Of a DNA stretch of 34,986 nt, positions 14,743 through 21,983 are shown in pieces. The notes below the pieces were generated by a model, which had not been told where the DNA came from, ran no database searches, and worked only from the letters and a program-made list of their open reading frames with translations. The position numbers were made by a program, and so were the translations under genes. Position 1 is the stretch's first letter. The number at the start of each line of letters is the position of its first letter. Origin of the DNA: Nonomuraea cypriaca. GTDB taxonomy: Bacteria; Actinomycetota; Actinomycetes; Streptosporangiales; Streptosporangiaceae. Location of the stretch: positions 1-34,986 of the forward strand of contig NZ_JADOGI010000108.1 of the NCBI RefSeq assembly GCF_015645445.1, written 5' to 3'.

Positions 14743-15030
14743 ATGATCGGCGCGATTGTTTCCGCAGTAGTCATCGGCGCCATCGTCGGTGCCCTGGCCA
14801 GGCTGCTGGTGCCTGGCAAGCAGAACATGTCCATCGGACTGACCCTCATCGTCGGCATCGTGGCCGCCCTGATCGGCACGCTGATCGCGCAGGCGGCCGG
14901 CTGGGCCGACACCAGAGGCATCGACTGGATCGAGCACATTCTCCAACTCGTGCTGGCGGTCCTGGGTGTGCTCCTCGTGACGCGCATGGGCATGGGACGC
15001 GGTGGCCGTACCCGCAGAACACAGACCTGA
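14743..15030 (+). CDS. GlsB/YeaQ/YmgE family stress-response membrane protein (copy 1)
   Basis: A 95-aa membrane protein with three hydrophobic segments: residues about 2-22 (IGAIVSAVVIGAIVGALARLL), 31-52 and 64-82. The Gly-rich GAIVGALARLLVPGKQ pattern is typical of the transglycosylase-associated/GlsB family, induced in stress in many bacteria and of unknown mechanism. It has a basic tail (RGGRTRRTQT). A second, shorter homolog follows 97 bases downstream, so this is a tandem duplication. The first segment and the R-L-L-x-P-G motif are shared by both. Confidence 0.88.
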   Translation: MIGAIVSAVVIGAIVGALARLLVPGKQNMSIGLTLIVGIVAALIGTLIAQAAGWADTRGIDWIEHILQLVLAVLGVLLVTRMGMGRGGRTRRTQT

Positions 15031-15078
15031 CCTGCCCCTTCGTCAAGGCGGCGCATAATCGCCGTAGATCGGGTAGCG

Positions 15079-15119
15079 ACCTCCCCGTGAGAGTGAACCG
15101 CTCACTCTCACGGGGAGGT
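15079..15119 (+). promoter_or_regulatory. 18-bp perfect hairpin between GlsB paralogs containing the second gene's Shine-Dalgarno
   Basis: Left arm 15079-15096 and right arm 15102-15119 are perfect complements over 18 bp with a 5-base loop. The right arm contains GGGGAGG (15112-15118), the Shine-Dalgarno nine bases before the ATG at 15128. It may terminate transcription of copy 1 (TTT follows), block translation of copy 2, or both. Confidence 0.7.
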
Positions 15120-15127
15120 TTCGTGTC

Positions 15128-15397
15128 ATGACAATCCAGTCCATCCTTGGCGCCATTGTGATCGGCGCCGTGATCGGCGCAATCGGTCGCCTCCTGCTGC
15201 CTGGCAGGCAGGCCATCGGGTGGATACTCACCATCGTCGTCGGTATTGTCGCCGCGCTGGTAGGCACGCTGCTCGCGCAGGTGCTGGGTGTGCAGACGAC
15301 CTCCGGCATCGACTGGATCGAGTTGGTGATGCAGGTGGTGCTCGCGATCGTCGGCGTCGGCCTCGTCGCCGGACTACGGCGCGGTACCAGTACCTAG
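15128..15397 (+). CDS. GlsB/YeaQ/YmgE family stress-response membrane protein (copy 2)
   Basis: An 89-aa paralog of the preceding gene with the same three-segment layout: IQSILGAIVIGAVIGAIGRLLLPGRQ, then a central segment (ILTIVVGIVAALVGTLLAQVLGV), the shared linker T-[ST]-G-IDWIE, and a last segment. The central IVGIVAAL.GTL.AQ and GIDWIE segments are nearly identical to copy 1. It lacks the long basic tail. Translation should depend on opening the 18-bp hairpin that includes its ribosome site. A GC-rich terminator follows its stop. Confidence 0.88.
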   Translation: MTIQSILGAIVIGAVIGAIGRLLLPGRQAIGWILTIVVGIVAALVGTLLAQVLGVQTTSGIDWIELVMQVVLAIVGVGLVAGLRRGTST

Positions 15398-15408
15398 ACG
15401 TGAGACGA

Positions 15409-15441
15409 ACGGGCCCGCCCGGTCCTCCCGGGTGGGCCCGT
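15409..15441 (+). terminator. Terminator after GlsB copy 2
   Basis: A 14-bp stem, 15409-15422 with 15428-15441, with one G-T wobble and a 5-base loop. A T-containing stretch (TGTCGTTTCT) follows. It sits between the plus-strand gene and the convergent DUF2637 gene. Confidence 0.75.
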
Positions 15442-15471
15442 GTCGTTTCTGGCGCTTTTGGGCTAGTTTGC

Positions 15472-16605
15472 TCAGTCCGCCGGTGGTCGCGGGGTGCTGC
15501 GGAGGCGGCCCGACGGGGCCGGGGTGTCGTCGTCGACCGCCGGATGCGGGGCGGTGTCCTCCATCGCGTCCGAGGCGCGCCGCAACTCCTCGACGTCGGC
15601 GGCCTCCGGGCCGTGCCCGGGATCCGGCACGCCCTCCCGATCCGTTACGACGGGGTGCGGCTGGGTGTCGGCGTCCCGGTCATCGTCCCGGTCGCCGGTG
15701 CGGTCGTCTGTGCGGGGGTGGACCAGGACGTCGCTCGGCTTGACCCGGTCACCCCACCTGACGGGCCGCGTCTCCGGCTCCTCCTCCACCTCCTGTACGG
15801 GCTCCTCTGCCTGTACGGGCTCCTCTGCCTGTACGGGCTCCTCTGCCTGTACGGGCTCTTCCACCTGTACGGGCTCCTCTGCCTGTACCGGCTCCTCTGC
15901 CTGTACGGGCTCCTCTGCCTGTACGGGCACCGCCTCCTGTACGGGCTCCTGGGCTTTCTGTACGGGCTCGGCGGCCTCCTGGGCCTCCTGCGTGGCCGGC
16001 CATTCGGTGACCTGTTGGGAGACGTGCTGGGAGACAGGCGGCGTCTCCGCGACGGCGGTGGACCCGGCGAGCGGCTCCCGCTCCACCACGGGCGCGGGCG
16101 CCTCCACGACCGGCGGCGGCGCCGGCTCGCGATGGAACGGCACGATGTCCCGCTCCGCCGTACGGTCGCTCACCTCGGTCGTCCTGCCCGCCTGCACGTG
16201 CTTGATCAGCAGTAACCAGAGCCACAGGGCCAGGGCCAGCATCACCCAGGGAGCCAGGGCCACGCCGATGGCCGTCTGCCGTACGTCGAAGGAGAACCGC
16301 ACCGCCGTCGCCACGTTCACCGCCGCGGCGGCCACGATGAGCAGGACCAGCACGGCCGCCGCCTGCACGCGCACCAGCGGGCGGGCCAGGCGCAGCAGCA
16401 ACACGCCGACCAGCGCGACGACCAGGAGCGCGTCGAAGGCCGCCGGATAGAGGAAGGCGAGGTCCTGCCTGGCCTCACCGGTGAGGGCGAGCGCGCGCAG
16501 GTCGTCGAAGGAGAGCGCGCACGCGGCCCCGGTGAGGGCGACGACGGCGAGCCCGGCCAGGGCGAGGCCCAGGCGACGGAGGGTAGAGGGGGGAGTCACG
16601 TCCAT
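15472..16605 (-). CDS. DUF2637-type membrane protein with Glu-Pro-Val-Gln repeat tail
   Basis: A 377-aa protein. The N-terminal 135 residues carry about four membrane segments (near 9-30, 48-70, 77-98 and 108-132), with FDDLRALAL and FLYPAAFDALLVVAL typical of the DUF2637 family often found with actinobacterial mobile or conjugative proteins. The remainder is acidic, Pro-rich and disordered. It includes a run of the hexapeptide EEPVQA (about eight units, residues about 223-270) and ends in a Pro/Arg-rich tail. The function is unknown. The DNA repeat (18 bp, 15794-15937) probably varies in copy number between strains. Confidence 0.78.
   Translation of the reverse strand: MDVTPPSTLRRLGLALAGLAVVALTGAACALSFDDLRALALTGEARQDLAFLYPAAFDALLVVALVGVLLLRLARPLVRVQAAAVLVLLIVAAAAVNVATAVRFSFDVRQTAIGVALAPWVMLALALWLWLLLIKHVQAGRTTEVSDRTAERDIVPFHREPAPPPVVEAPAPVVEREPLAGSTAVAETPPVSQHVSQQVTEWPATQEAQEAAEPVQKAQEPVQEAVPVQAEEPVQAEEPVQAEEPVQVEEPVQAEEPVQAEEPVQAEEPVQEVEEEPETRPVRWGDRVKPSDVLVHPRTDDRTGDRDDDRDADTQPHPVVTDREGVPDPGHGPEAADVEELRRASDAMEDTAPHPAVDDDTPAPSGRLRSTPRPPAD
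15794..15937 (-). repeat. Coding 18-bp tandem repeat (EEPVQA units)
   Basis: Eight consecutive 18-bp units, plus-strand form TGTACGGGCTCCTCTGCC; several are identical, others differ at a few bases. The frame is kept, so copy-number change alters tail length only. Confidence 0.9.
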
Positions 16606-16659
16606 GGCGGTTTCGAGCCTACAGAAGAATGGGCATCACGACCGATCAAGGAGAGACAC

Positions 16660-17046
16660 ATGACGGCGTTGCCGGAAGATGCCCGCAAGCTCCTGAATGC
16701 CCCGCATTTCGCCACTGTGACCAGTATTAATCCCGACGGCTGGCCGCAGTCGACGGTCGTGTGGGTTCGTACCGACGGAGACGACGTGCTGTTCTCGACC
16801 GCGAAGGGGCGCAGGAAGCCGCGTAATTTCGAACGGGATCCGAGGGCGAGCCTGTTGGTCATCGACCCGGAGGACCCGTACCGGTATGTCGAGGTGCGTG
16901 GGCATGTGTCCATGGTGGACGACCCCGAGGGCAGCCTCATCGAGGAGCTCTCGCAGAAGTACATGGGGCAGGCGTGGGAGGAGCACCCGGGCGTCGAGCG
17001 TCTCATCGTACGAATCCGGCCTGACAGGGTTACGTTGCGGACCTGA
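16660..17046 (+). CDS. PPOX-class F420-dependent oxidoreductase
   Basis: A 128-aa split-barrel flavin/deazaflavin-binding protein. It has LNAPHFATVTSINPDGWPQSTVVWVRTDGDDVLFSTAKGRRKPRNF, the standard beginning of F420-dependent PPOX-class enzymes, and a C-terminal VERLIVRIRPDRV strand. It probably uses F420H2 to reduce an unknown substrate. AAGGAG lies a few bases before the ATG at 16660. It is divergent from the DUF2637 gene and followed by cysS. Confidence 0.88.
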   Translation: MTALPEDARKLLNAPHFATVTSINPDGWPQSTVVWVRTDGDDVLFSTAKGRRKPRNFERDPRASLLVIDPEDPYRYVEVRGHVSMVDDPEGSLIEELSQKYMGQAWEEHPGVERLIVRIRPDRVTLRT

Positions 17047-17075
17047 TTAATCGGCGTGATCGAGGCCCCGAGGCG

Positions 17076-17081
17076 TTAGCC
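17076..17081 (+). promoter_or_regulatory. Candidate -10 box for leaderless cysS
   Basis: TAGCCT lies exactly eight bases before the GTG at 17090 when counted from its last base plus one (seven-base spacer 17082-17088 with one base left), and no Shine-Dalgarno is present. The -35 region is unclear. Confidence 0.4.
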
Positions 17082-17089
17082 TTGCGTTC

Positions 17090-18481
17090 GTGAGCCTGCG
17101 CATCTACGACACCAGCACACGGGCCATCCGTGATTTCGTTCCGCTCGAAGCCGGCCGGGCGTCGATTTACCTGTGTGGGGCGACCGTGCAGGCTCCTCCG
17201 CACATCGGGCACATCCGCTCGGGCGTCAACTTCGACGTGCTCAGGCGCTGGCTCGCGCGGTCCGGTTACGACGTGACGTTCTGCCGCAACGTCACGGACA
17301 TCGACGACAAGATCATCAGGGTCGCCGCCGAGGAGCGCGCGCCCTGGTTCGTCGTGGCCGAGCGCAACCAGCGGGCCTTCACGTGGGCGTACGACACGCT
17401 CGGGTGCCTGCCGCCGACGGTCGAGCCGCGGGCCACCGGGCACGTACCGGAGATGATCACGCTGATGGAGCGGCTGATCGCGCGCGGCCACGCGTACGCC
17501 TCGGGCGGCGACGTCTACTTCGACGTGGTGTCCTACGCCGACCGCTACGGCTCGCTCTCCAACCAGAAGGTGGAGAACGTGCGACCCGCGGCCGACACCG
17601 ACGACGAGACCTGCAAGCGCGATCCGCGCGACTTCGCCCTGTGGAAGGGCGAGAAGCCGGGCGAGCCGACCTGGCCGACCCCATGGGGTCCCGGGCGGCC
17701 CGGCTGGCACCTGGAGTGCTCGGCGATGGCGACGAAGTACCTCGGGCCGACCTTCGACATCCACGGTGGCGGGATCGACCTGATCTTCCCGCACCACGAG
17801 AACGAGATCGCCCAGTCCCAGGCGGCCGGCGACGGGTTCGCGCGCTACTGGATGCACAACGGCATGCTCAAGATCGGCGCGGAGAAGATGAGCAAGTCGC
17901 TCGGCAACTCCCTGCTGATTCCCGACATGGTGCAGCAGGTCCGGCCGGTGGAGCTGCGCTACTATCTGGCGGCGCCGCACTACCGTTCCTCGATCGACTA
18001 CTCCGGGGAGGCGCTGCTGGAGGCCGCGGCGGCGTACCAGCGGATCGAGGGCTTCGTGACGCGGGCCGCCGAGGTCATCCACGACGTCGACGCGGACGCG
18101 CCGCTGCCGCAGGCGTTCGCGGACGCACTCGACGACGACCTCGGCACGCCCCAGGCGCTCGCGGTCGTCCACGAGGTGGTCCGCGAGGGCAACGTGGCGC
18201 TGTCGCGGGGGGACAAGGAGGCGGTGGCCCGGCTGCTCGCCGAGACCCAGAACATGCTGGACGTGCTCGGCCTCGACCCCCGGTCCCCGCAGTGGCGCGG
18301 GGCGGCGTCGGACCTCTCGCCGGTCGTGGACGCGCTGGTGGCGGTGGCGCTTGAGCAGCGCAAGTCGGCCAGGGAGCGCAAGGACTACGCGGCCGCGGAC
18401 GCCATCAGGGACCAGTTGACGGCCGCGGGCATCACCGTGGAGGACACCCCGCACGGCGCCAGGTGGGAGCTGAGCCGGTAG
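17090..18481 (+). CDS. cysS: Cysteinyl-tRNA synthetase
   Basis: A 463-aa class I aminoacyl-tRNA synthetase that charges tRNA-Cys. It has a zinc-site Cys in YLCGATVQAPPHIGHIRSG, where HIGH is the ATP-binding motif. NVTDIDDKI, a second zinc segment WHLECSAMATKYLG, HGGGIDLIFPHHENEIAQ, and KMSKSLGN near residue 265 follow. The C-terminal part ends with the anticodon-binding region (RKDYAAADAIRDQLTAAGI). The length is normal. The start GTG at 17090 gives the expected MSLRIYDT. It is in the same neighbourhood as ispF and rlmB in mycobacteria. Confidence 0.97.
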   Translation: MSLRIYDTSTRAIRDFVPLEAGRASIYLCGATVQAPPHIGHIRSGVNFDVLRRWLARSGYDVTFCRNVTDIDDKIIRVAAEERAPWFVVAERNQRAFTWAYDTLGCLPPTVEPRATGHVPEMITLMERLIARGHAYASGGDVYFDVVSYADRYGSLSNQKVENVRPAADTDDETCKRDPRDFALWKGEKPGEPTWPTPWGPGRPGWHLECSAMATKYLGPTFDIHGGGIDLIFPHHENEIAQSQAAGDGFARYWMHNGMLKIGAEKMSKSLGNSLLIPDMVQQVRPVELRYYLAAPHYRSSIDYSGEALLEAAAAYQRIEGFVTRAAEVIHDVDADAPLPQAFADALDDDLGTPQALAVVHEVVREGNVALSRGDKEAVARLLAETQNMLDVLGLDPRSPQWRGAASDLSPVVDALVAVALEQRKSARERKDYAAADAIRDQLTAAGITVEDTPHGARWELSR

Positions 18482-18529
18482 CCGCGCTCGTGGCCTGAGG
18501 CCCCCGCCGCCCCGAGTACCCTTGATGCC

Positions 18530-19492
18530 ATGGCAGCAGGGGGTAGGGGATCGGGCAGGCCCGCGAAGAAGAAGGGCCCGTCCAAAGGCACCGGGGGTCA
18601 GGGGCGTCGTTCGCTCCAGGGCAAGGGCTCGACCCCGCCTGCCGAAATGCGGCACTGGTACAAGGACAAGGCCCGCACCGAGCGCATCGCTCGCGAGGAG
18701 CAGGGGGGCGCGCGCCGTCCCGGGCCGGGCCGGCAGCGTCGCTCCGAGGACGCCCCCGAATACATCGGCGGCCGCAACCCGGTGCTCGAGGCCCTGCAGG
18801 CCGGGGTGCCGGCCAACGCGCTCTACGTGGCCCAGCGCATCGACAGCGACGACCGCGTACGCGACTCCATCAAGATCGCCGCGCAGCGCGGCATCGCCCT
18901 GCTGGAGAGCACCCGCGACAAGCTCGACCGCCTGGCTGAGGGCGTCGTCCACCAGGGGATCGCGCTCCAGATCCCCGCCTACGACTACGCGCACCCGTCG
19001 GACCTGGTCGAGCTCGCCCACGACGCCGCCGAGACGCCGCTGATCGTGGCTCTCGACTCGGTGACCGACCCGCGCAACCTGGGCGCCATCGCCCGCTCCG
19101 CCACCGCCTTCGGCGCACACGGCCTCCTCATCCCCTCCCGCCGCTCGGCCGGCGTCACGGGCGGGGCATGGAAGACCTCCGCCGGCACCCTGGCCAACCT
19201 CCGCGTGGCCCGCGCGGCCAACCTGACCGCCGCACTGCGCGACTACCGCGAGGCGGGCCTGTTCGTGATCGGCCTCGACGGCGCCGGCGAGACGGACCTC
19301 GGTGACGTCGACCTGCTGACGGAGCCGCTGGTGGTGGTCGTGGGCTCGGAGGGCAAGGGGCTTTCCCGGCTGGTTCGCGAGCACTGCGACGTGGTGGCCC
19401 GCATCCCGATGCAGGCGGCCGCGGAGTCGCTCAACGCGGGGGTGGCGGCGGGGGTGGCGCTGTATGAAGTCGCTCGTCACAGGCGTCTCTAG
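18530..19492 (+). CDS. rlmB: 23S rRNA (guanosine-2251-2'-O)-methyltransferase RlmB
   Basis: A 320-aa SpoU/TrmH-family methyltransferase. A basic, low-complexity N-terminal extension (residues about 1-75, rich in Lys/Arg/Gly) is usual in actinobacteria. It is followed by an L30e-like substrate-binding domain (GGRNPVLEALQAG) and the SPOUT knot domain with DSVTDPRNLGAIARSATAFG, VVGSEGKGLSRLVREHCD and IPMQAAAESLNAGVAAGVALYE. It methylates G2251 in the 23S rRNA P loop. TACCCT at 18517-18522 is a -10 box with a seven-base spacer to the ATG, so the mRNA is probably leaderless. Confidence 0.95.
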   Translation: MAAGGRGSGRPAKKKGPSKGTGGQGRRSLQGKGSTPPAEMRHWYKDKARTERIAREEQGGARRPGPGRQRRSEDAPEYIGGRNPVLEALQAGVPANALYVAQRIDSDDRVRDSIKIAAQRGIALLESTRDKLDRLAEGVVHQGIALQIPAYDYAHPSDLVELAHDAAETPLIVALDSVTDPRNLGAIARSATAFGAHGLLIPSRRSAGVTGGAWKTSAGTLANLRVARAANLTAALRDYREAGLFVIGLDGAGETDLGDVDLLTEPLVVVVGSEGKGLSRLVREHCDVVARIPMQAAAESLNAGVAAGVALYEVARHRRL

Positions 19493-19496
19493 CCTC

Positions 19497-19502
19497 TACA
19501 CT
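19497..19502 (+). promoter_or_regulatory. -10 box of the tRNA-Thr promoter
   Basis: TACACT with TCGTCA at 19474-19479 as a weak -35 (17-base spacer). Transcription would begin a few bases before the tRNA at 19513. Confidence 0.5.
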
Positions 19503-19512
19503 GATAGGCCGT

Positions 19513-19585
19513 GCCGACGTAGCTCAATCGGTAGAGCATCTGTCTTGTAAACAGAAGGTCAGGGGTTCGATTCCCCTCGTCGGCT
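19513..19585 (+). tRNA. tRNA-Thr (anticodon TGT)
   Basis: A complete cloverleaf. The acceptor stem is GCCGACG with CGTCGGC, the D arm is GCTC...GAGC, the anticodon stem is TCTGT/ACAGA with loop CTTGTAA (anticodon TGT, reading ACA), and the T arm is AGGGG-TTCGATT-CCCCT. The discriminator base is T at 19585 and CCA is not encoded. An integrase remnant lies directly downstream pointing back at it, so it has served as an attachment site. Confidence 0.97.
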
Positions 19586-19590
19586 CTAGA

Positions 19591-19634
19591 ACAGAAGCCC
19601 CTGAACAGGCGTAACGCTGTCAGGGGCTTTCTGT
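19591..19634 (+). terminator. Hairpin after tRNA-Thr
   Basis: ACAGAAGCCCCTGA (19591-19604) pairs with 19620-19634, with one bulged T. It can end the tRNA transcript and also the facing integrase remnant. Confidence 0.7.
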
Positions 19635-19655
19635 TTGTCAGGACAATGTCGAGAT

Positions 19656-19678
19656 CTTGCTAACACCCTTGCTAACAC
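19656..19678. repeat. Two direct repeats of TTGCTAACAC
   Basis: TTGCTAACAC occurs twice, spaced by three to four bases, between the tRNA-Thr terminator and the end of the integrase remnant. The arrangement suggests integrase arm-binding sites beside the attachment core, which is inference. Confidence 0.4.
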
Positions 19679-19701
19679 GGTGGCTCCCGGGTGGCTCCCC
19701 G

Positions 19702-20334
19702 TTATCCGCCGACGGCCTTGGCGAAGACGTCGGCAGCTGTGGCCGCCTGCTCGTGGATGACGTGGGCGTAGACGCGGAGCGTGATCGCCGGGTCGGCGTG
19801 GCCCAGACGGGCGGCGACGACGTGTACGGGGACGCCTGCCAGAAGCAGCGTGGTGGCGTGGATATGGCGGAGATCGTGCAGGCGGGCGTGAGGGAGCTGG
19901 GCCTTGGGGTTCTGCTTGTTGTGGGCCTCGATTAGCTTGGGCATCAGGGAACTCGGCGTGTCGGGGAAGAGCGGGTCTCCCCATCCGGTCGTGAACACGT
20001 AGGTGCCGCCGCCCTTCCATGACTGGCCGAGCTTGAGACGTTCCTCGTCCTGGCGGGCGCGGTGGGCCTTGAGAACCTTGACCGTGCTGGAGTCGAGGGA
20101 GACCACGCGGGAACGTCCGCTCTTGGTGGTGCCCTCGACGCGCTGGCGGTCGATCACGGCTGCGGAGCCGGTGATGTGGATCTGGGGCTTGTCCCAGTCG
20201 ATGTCGGTCCAGCGGAGGTTGAGCAGTTCGCCGCGCCTGGCGCCTGTGTAGGCGGCCAGGTGGAAGAAGGCGAACAGCCGATGGGCGCGAGCGGTGTCGA
20301 GTAAGGCCCTGAGCTGTGCAGGGGTCCAAACCAT
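19702..20334 (-). pseudogene. Tyrosine integrase, catalytic domain only (N-terminal half missing)
   Basis: A 210-aa fragment of a phage/AICE-type tyrosine recombinase. All catalytic residues of the C-terminal domain are present: Arg in YTGARRGELLNLRW, HDLRH (His-x-x-Arg-His), a later His in RLGHADPAITLRVYAH, and its Tyr. The N-terminal arm and core-binding domains (normally another 150-180 residues) cannot be read upstream. The frame is open for a while without a start but lacks recognisable domain sequence. It reads toward tRNA-Thr, as integrases of elements using tRNA 3' ends do. It is probably a relic. A translated fragment from ATG 20334 is possible. Confidence 0.8.
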
Positions 20335-20700
20335 GCCGGGTTCGGTGACTTGTCGTCGAGGTGGCCGTCGGCGACCCAGCGGACTTGTGCTGGTGCCCGG
20401 CGTCGAGGCTCGGTAAGTGATTCGGGACGAGATCCGGCGTTAGCGGGGTTGCCGCAGGCCAGCGGCATGGGGTGCGGCGGGCTGCGCATGAGGCGCTTAG
20501 CGCCGGATTCCGTTCGATCTCACAGCGCGATGATGTTCTACGTATCGCTATCGAGTGTTGCGGGTTGTAACGGTTGGCGCGCTTCGGTGACCGTTGCGTC
20601 TGAGTTGGTTCCGCATCGACCACATCGACACGTTCCTGGCGGTCCCGGCTGTTCGCCCTGTTCGACCTGCCCACCGACCTTCCCGCCATCTGACCGGGTG
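20335..20700. other. Degenerate region upstream of the integrase remnant
   Basis: No convincing gene on either strand. The minus strand has overlapping open frames without family motifs. It probably contains decayed integrase 5' sequence or other element debris. Confidence 0.5.
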
Positions 20701-20730
20701 CCCTTCCGCACCGGGCCCGGTGCGGAAGGG
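20701..20730 (-). terminator. Perfect 30-bp palindrome after the tautomerase gene
   Basis: CCCTTCCGCACCGGG is followed directly by its exact complement. It lies 26 bases beyond the stop of the minus-strand tautomerase gene and is probably its terminator. Confidence 0.7.
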
Positions 20731-20755
20731 GGGCGGGTCGCCGTGGGTCGAGGGC

Positions 20756-21160
20756 TCAGCTGGCCAGCTGCTTGGCGAGATCGACCATCTCGGGTACGTC
20801 CGACTGCATCCGGCCGGCCCCTCCGACCTGCTCGAGCGGGTAGCCGTTGATGAACACCATGATGTTCTCGGTGTCGGCGAGGCCGTCGTAGGCCTCGGCC
20901 AGCGCCGCGTTGATGCGCTCGACCATGGTGCGCTTGGCGTCGATGCTCGACAACTCGGGGGCCTCCAAGGTGGCGATCGGCCGGACCCGGGCGCCGAGGA
21001 CACCGTCCTGGGCGTAGCTGCCGGCCGGGTACTCGCGCAGCCAGACCCGCACGTCGGGGACGTGGTAGGCCTCGTCGGCCGCCTTGGTCACCTCCTGGGC
21101 CAGCTCTTTCTTGGCGTTCTCCGACAGTCCCGGCGGGCCGTCGACGAAGATAATCGGCAT
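20756..21160 (-). CDS. Tautomerase family protein (4-oxalocrotonate tautomerase-like)
   Basis: A 134-aa protein. After Met removal it starts with Pro (PIIFVDGPPGLSENAKKELAQEVTKAADEAYHVP), as in the tautomerase superfamily, where Pro-1 is the catalytic base. The length is about twice a 62-aa 4-OT monomer, so it may be a fused two-domain form of the cis-CaaD/MSAD type. The substrate is unknown. GGAGGAG precedes the ATG at 21160. It is divergent from an HxlR regulator gene 162 bases away, which probably controls it. Confidence 0.85.
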   Translation of the reverse strand: MPIIFVDGPPGLSENAKKELAQEVTKAADEAYHVPDVRVWLREYPAGSYAQDGVLGARVRPIATLEAPELSSIDAKRTMVERINAALAEAYDGLADTENIMVFINGYPLEQVGGAGRMQSDVPEMVDLAKQLAS

Positions 21161-21310
21161 GGCGGTGTCTCCTCCATTGGATGTGATCGGGTGTCGTCCC
21201 GCCGAGCGGCTCTTGGGGGACCGTCACCTAACCTTTCGCCTGACTCCAAGGGAACGTACGCCGGGCTACTAGAGAAAATCAAGTCAATTTGCAGGAGTTT
21301 GTAGAGCGGG

Positions 21311-21316
21311 TATGCT
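21311..21316 (+). promoter_or_regulatory. -10 box for the HxlR gene at 21323
   Basis: TATGCT with TTGCAG 16 bases upstream. The GTG start lies seven bases after the box, so the message is probably leaderless. Confidence 0.5.
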
Positions 21317-21322
21317 TGAGGA

Positions 21323-21970
21323 GTGAAATCTTACGGCCAGTACTGCGCGTTGGCGCGAGGGCTTGATGTCGTCGGCGACCGCTGGGTGCTGCTGATTGTG
21401 CGAGAGCTGCTCAATGGCCCTCGCCGCTACGGCGAGCTGACCCACGGGCTGCCGGGCATCGCCACCAACCTGCTCGCCGAACGGCTACGCACGATGCAAG
21501 CCAACGGGCTGATGGCCAAGACCGACGACGACCGCTACCAGCTCACTGAGTGGGGCGAGGGCCTGCACGAGGTGGTGTCCACCATCAGCCAGTGGGCCAG
21601 CCCTCTGATGGACCGCATCGCGGAGGGCGACACGTTTCGCGGCCACTGGATCGCCCATCCCGTCGCTGCCCTCTTCCCGGGCATCGACCCGACCCGCCCG
21701 GAGCTGACCATCGAGGTGCGTTGTGACGAAGAGCCCATGACCATCCGCTCGGCCAAAGGCCGAGTCAGCGTGCACCCCGGCCGGGCCGCCGCCCCTGATC
21801 TCGTCCTCACCGGCCCGCCCGACGCAGCAGTCGGGTTGCTCACCCACCGCATCGACTCAGCCGAGGCCAAGACCCGCGGGCTGGCCGTCACCGGCGACGT
21901 CCAGCTCCTACGCCGACTCCGACCGAACCTGCCTGGCGCGCGGCCCACACCAGCCGAGCCTGCCCGATAA
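21323..21970 (+). CDS. HxlR-family regulator with C-terminal sterol-carrier-like domain
   Basis: A 215-aa protein. Residues 1-100 are a winged-helix HxlR domain (CALARGLDVVGDRWVLLIVRELLNGPRRYGELTHGLPGIATNLLAERLRTM). The remaining 110 residues (ELTIEVRCDEEPMTIRSAKGRVSVHPGRAAAPDLVLTGPPDAAVGLL) resemble an SCP2-type ligand-binding domain found in this subfamily. It begins GTG at 21323 (KSYGQYCALARG). It is divergent from the tautomerase gene and followed by a PPOX protein gene 13 bases downstream. It probably controls both, in response to a small hydrophobic ligand; that is inference. Confidence 0.88.
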   Translation: MKSYGQYCALARGLDVVGDRWVLLIVRELLNGPRRYGELTHGLPGIATNLLAERLRTMQANGLMAKTDDDRYQLTEWGEGLHEVVSTISQWASPLMDRIAEGDTFRGHWIAHPVAALFPGIDPTRPELTIEVRCDEEPMTIRSAKGRVSVHPGRAAAPDLVLTGPPDAAVGLLTHRIDSAEAKTRGLAVTGDVQLLRRLRPNLPGARPTPAEPAR

Positions 21971-21983
21971 GGGGATTGCGAAC

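Noticed and set aside
15794..15937. Regular 18-bp repeats that might be taken for a CRISPR array
   Set aside because: The units are directly adjacent with no spacers, keep the reading frame and encode EEPVQA in a long protein.
17030..19480. 816-codon open frame on the minus strand
   Set aside because: It is antisense to cysS and rlmB, which have full family motifs; it has no motif or ribosome site itself.
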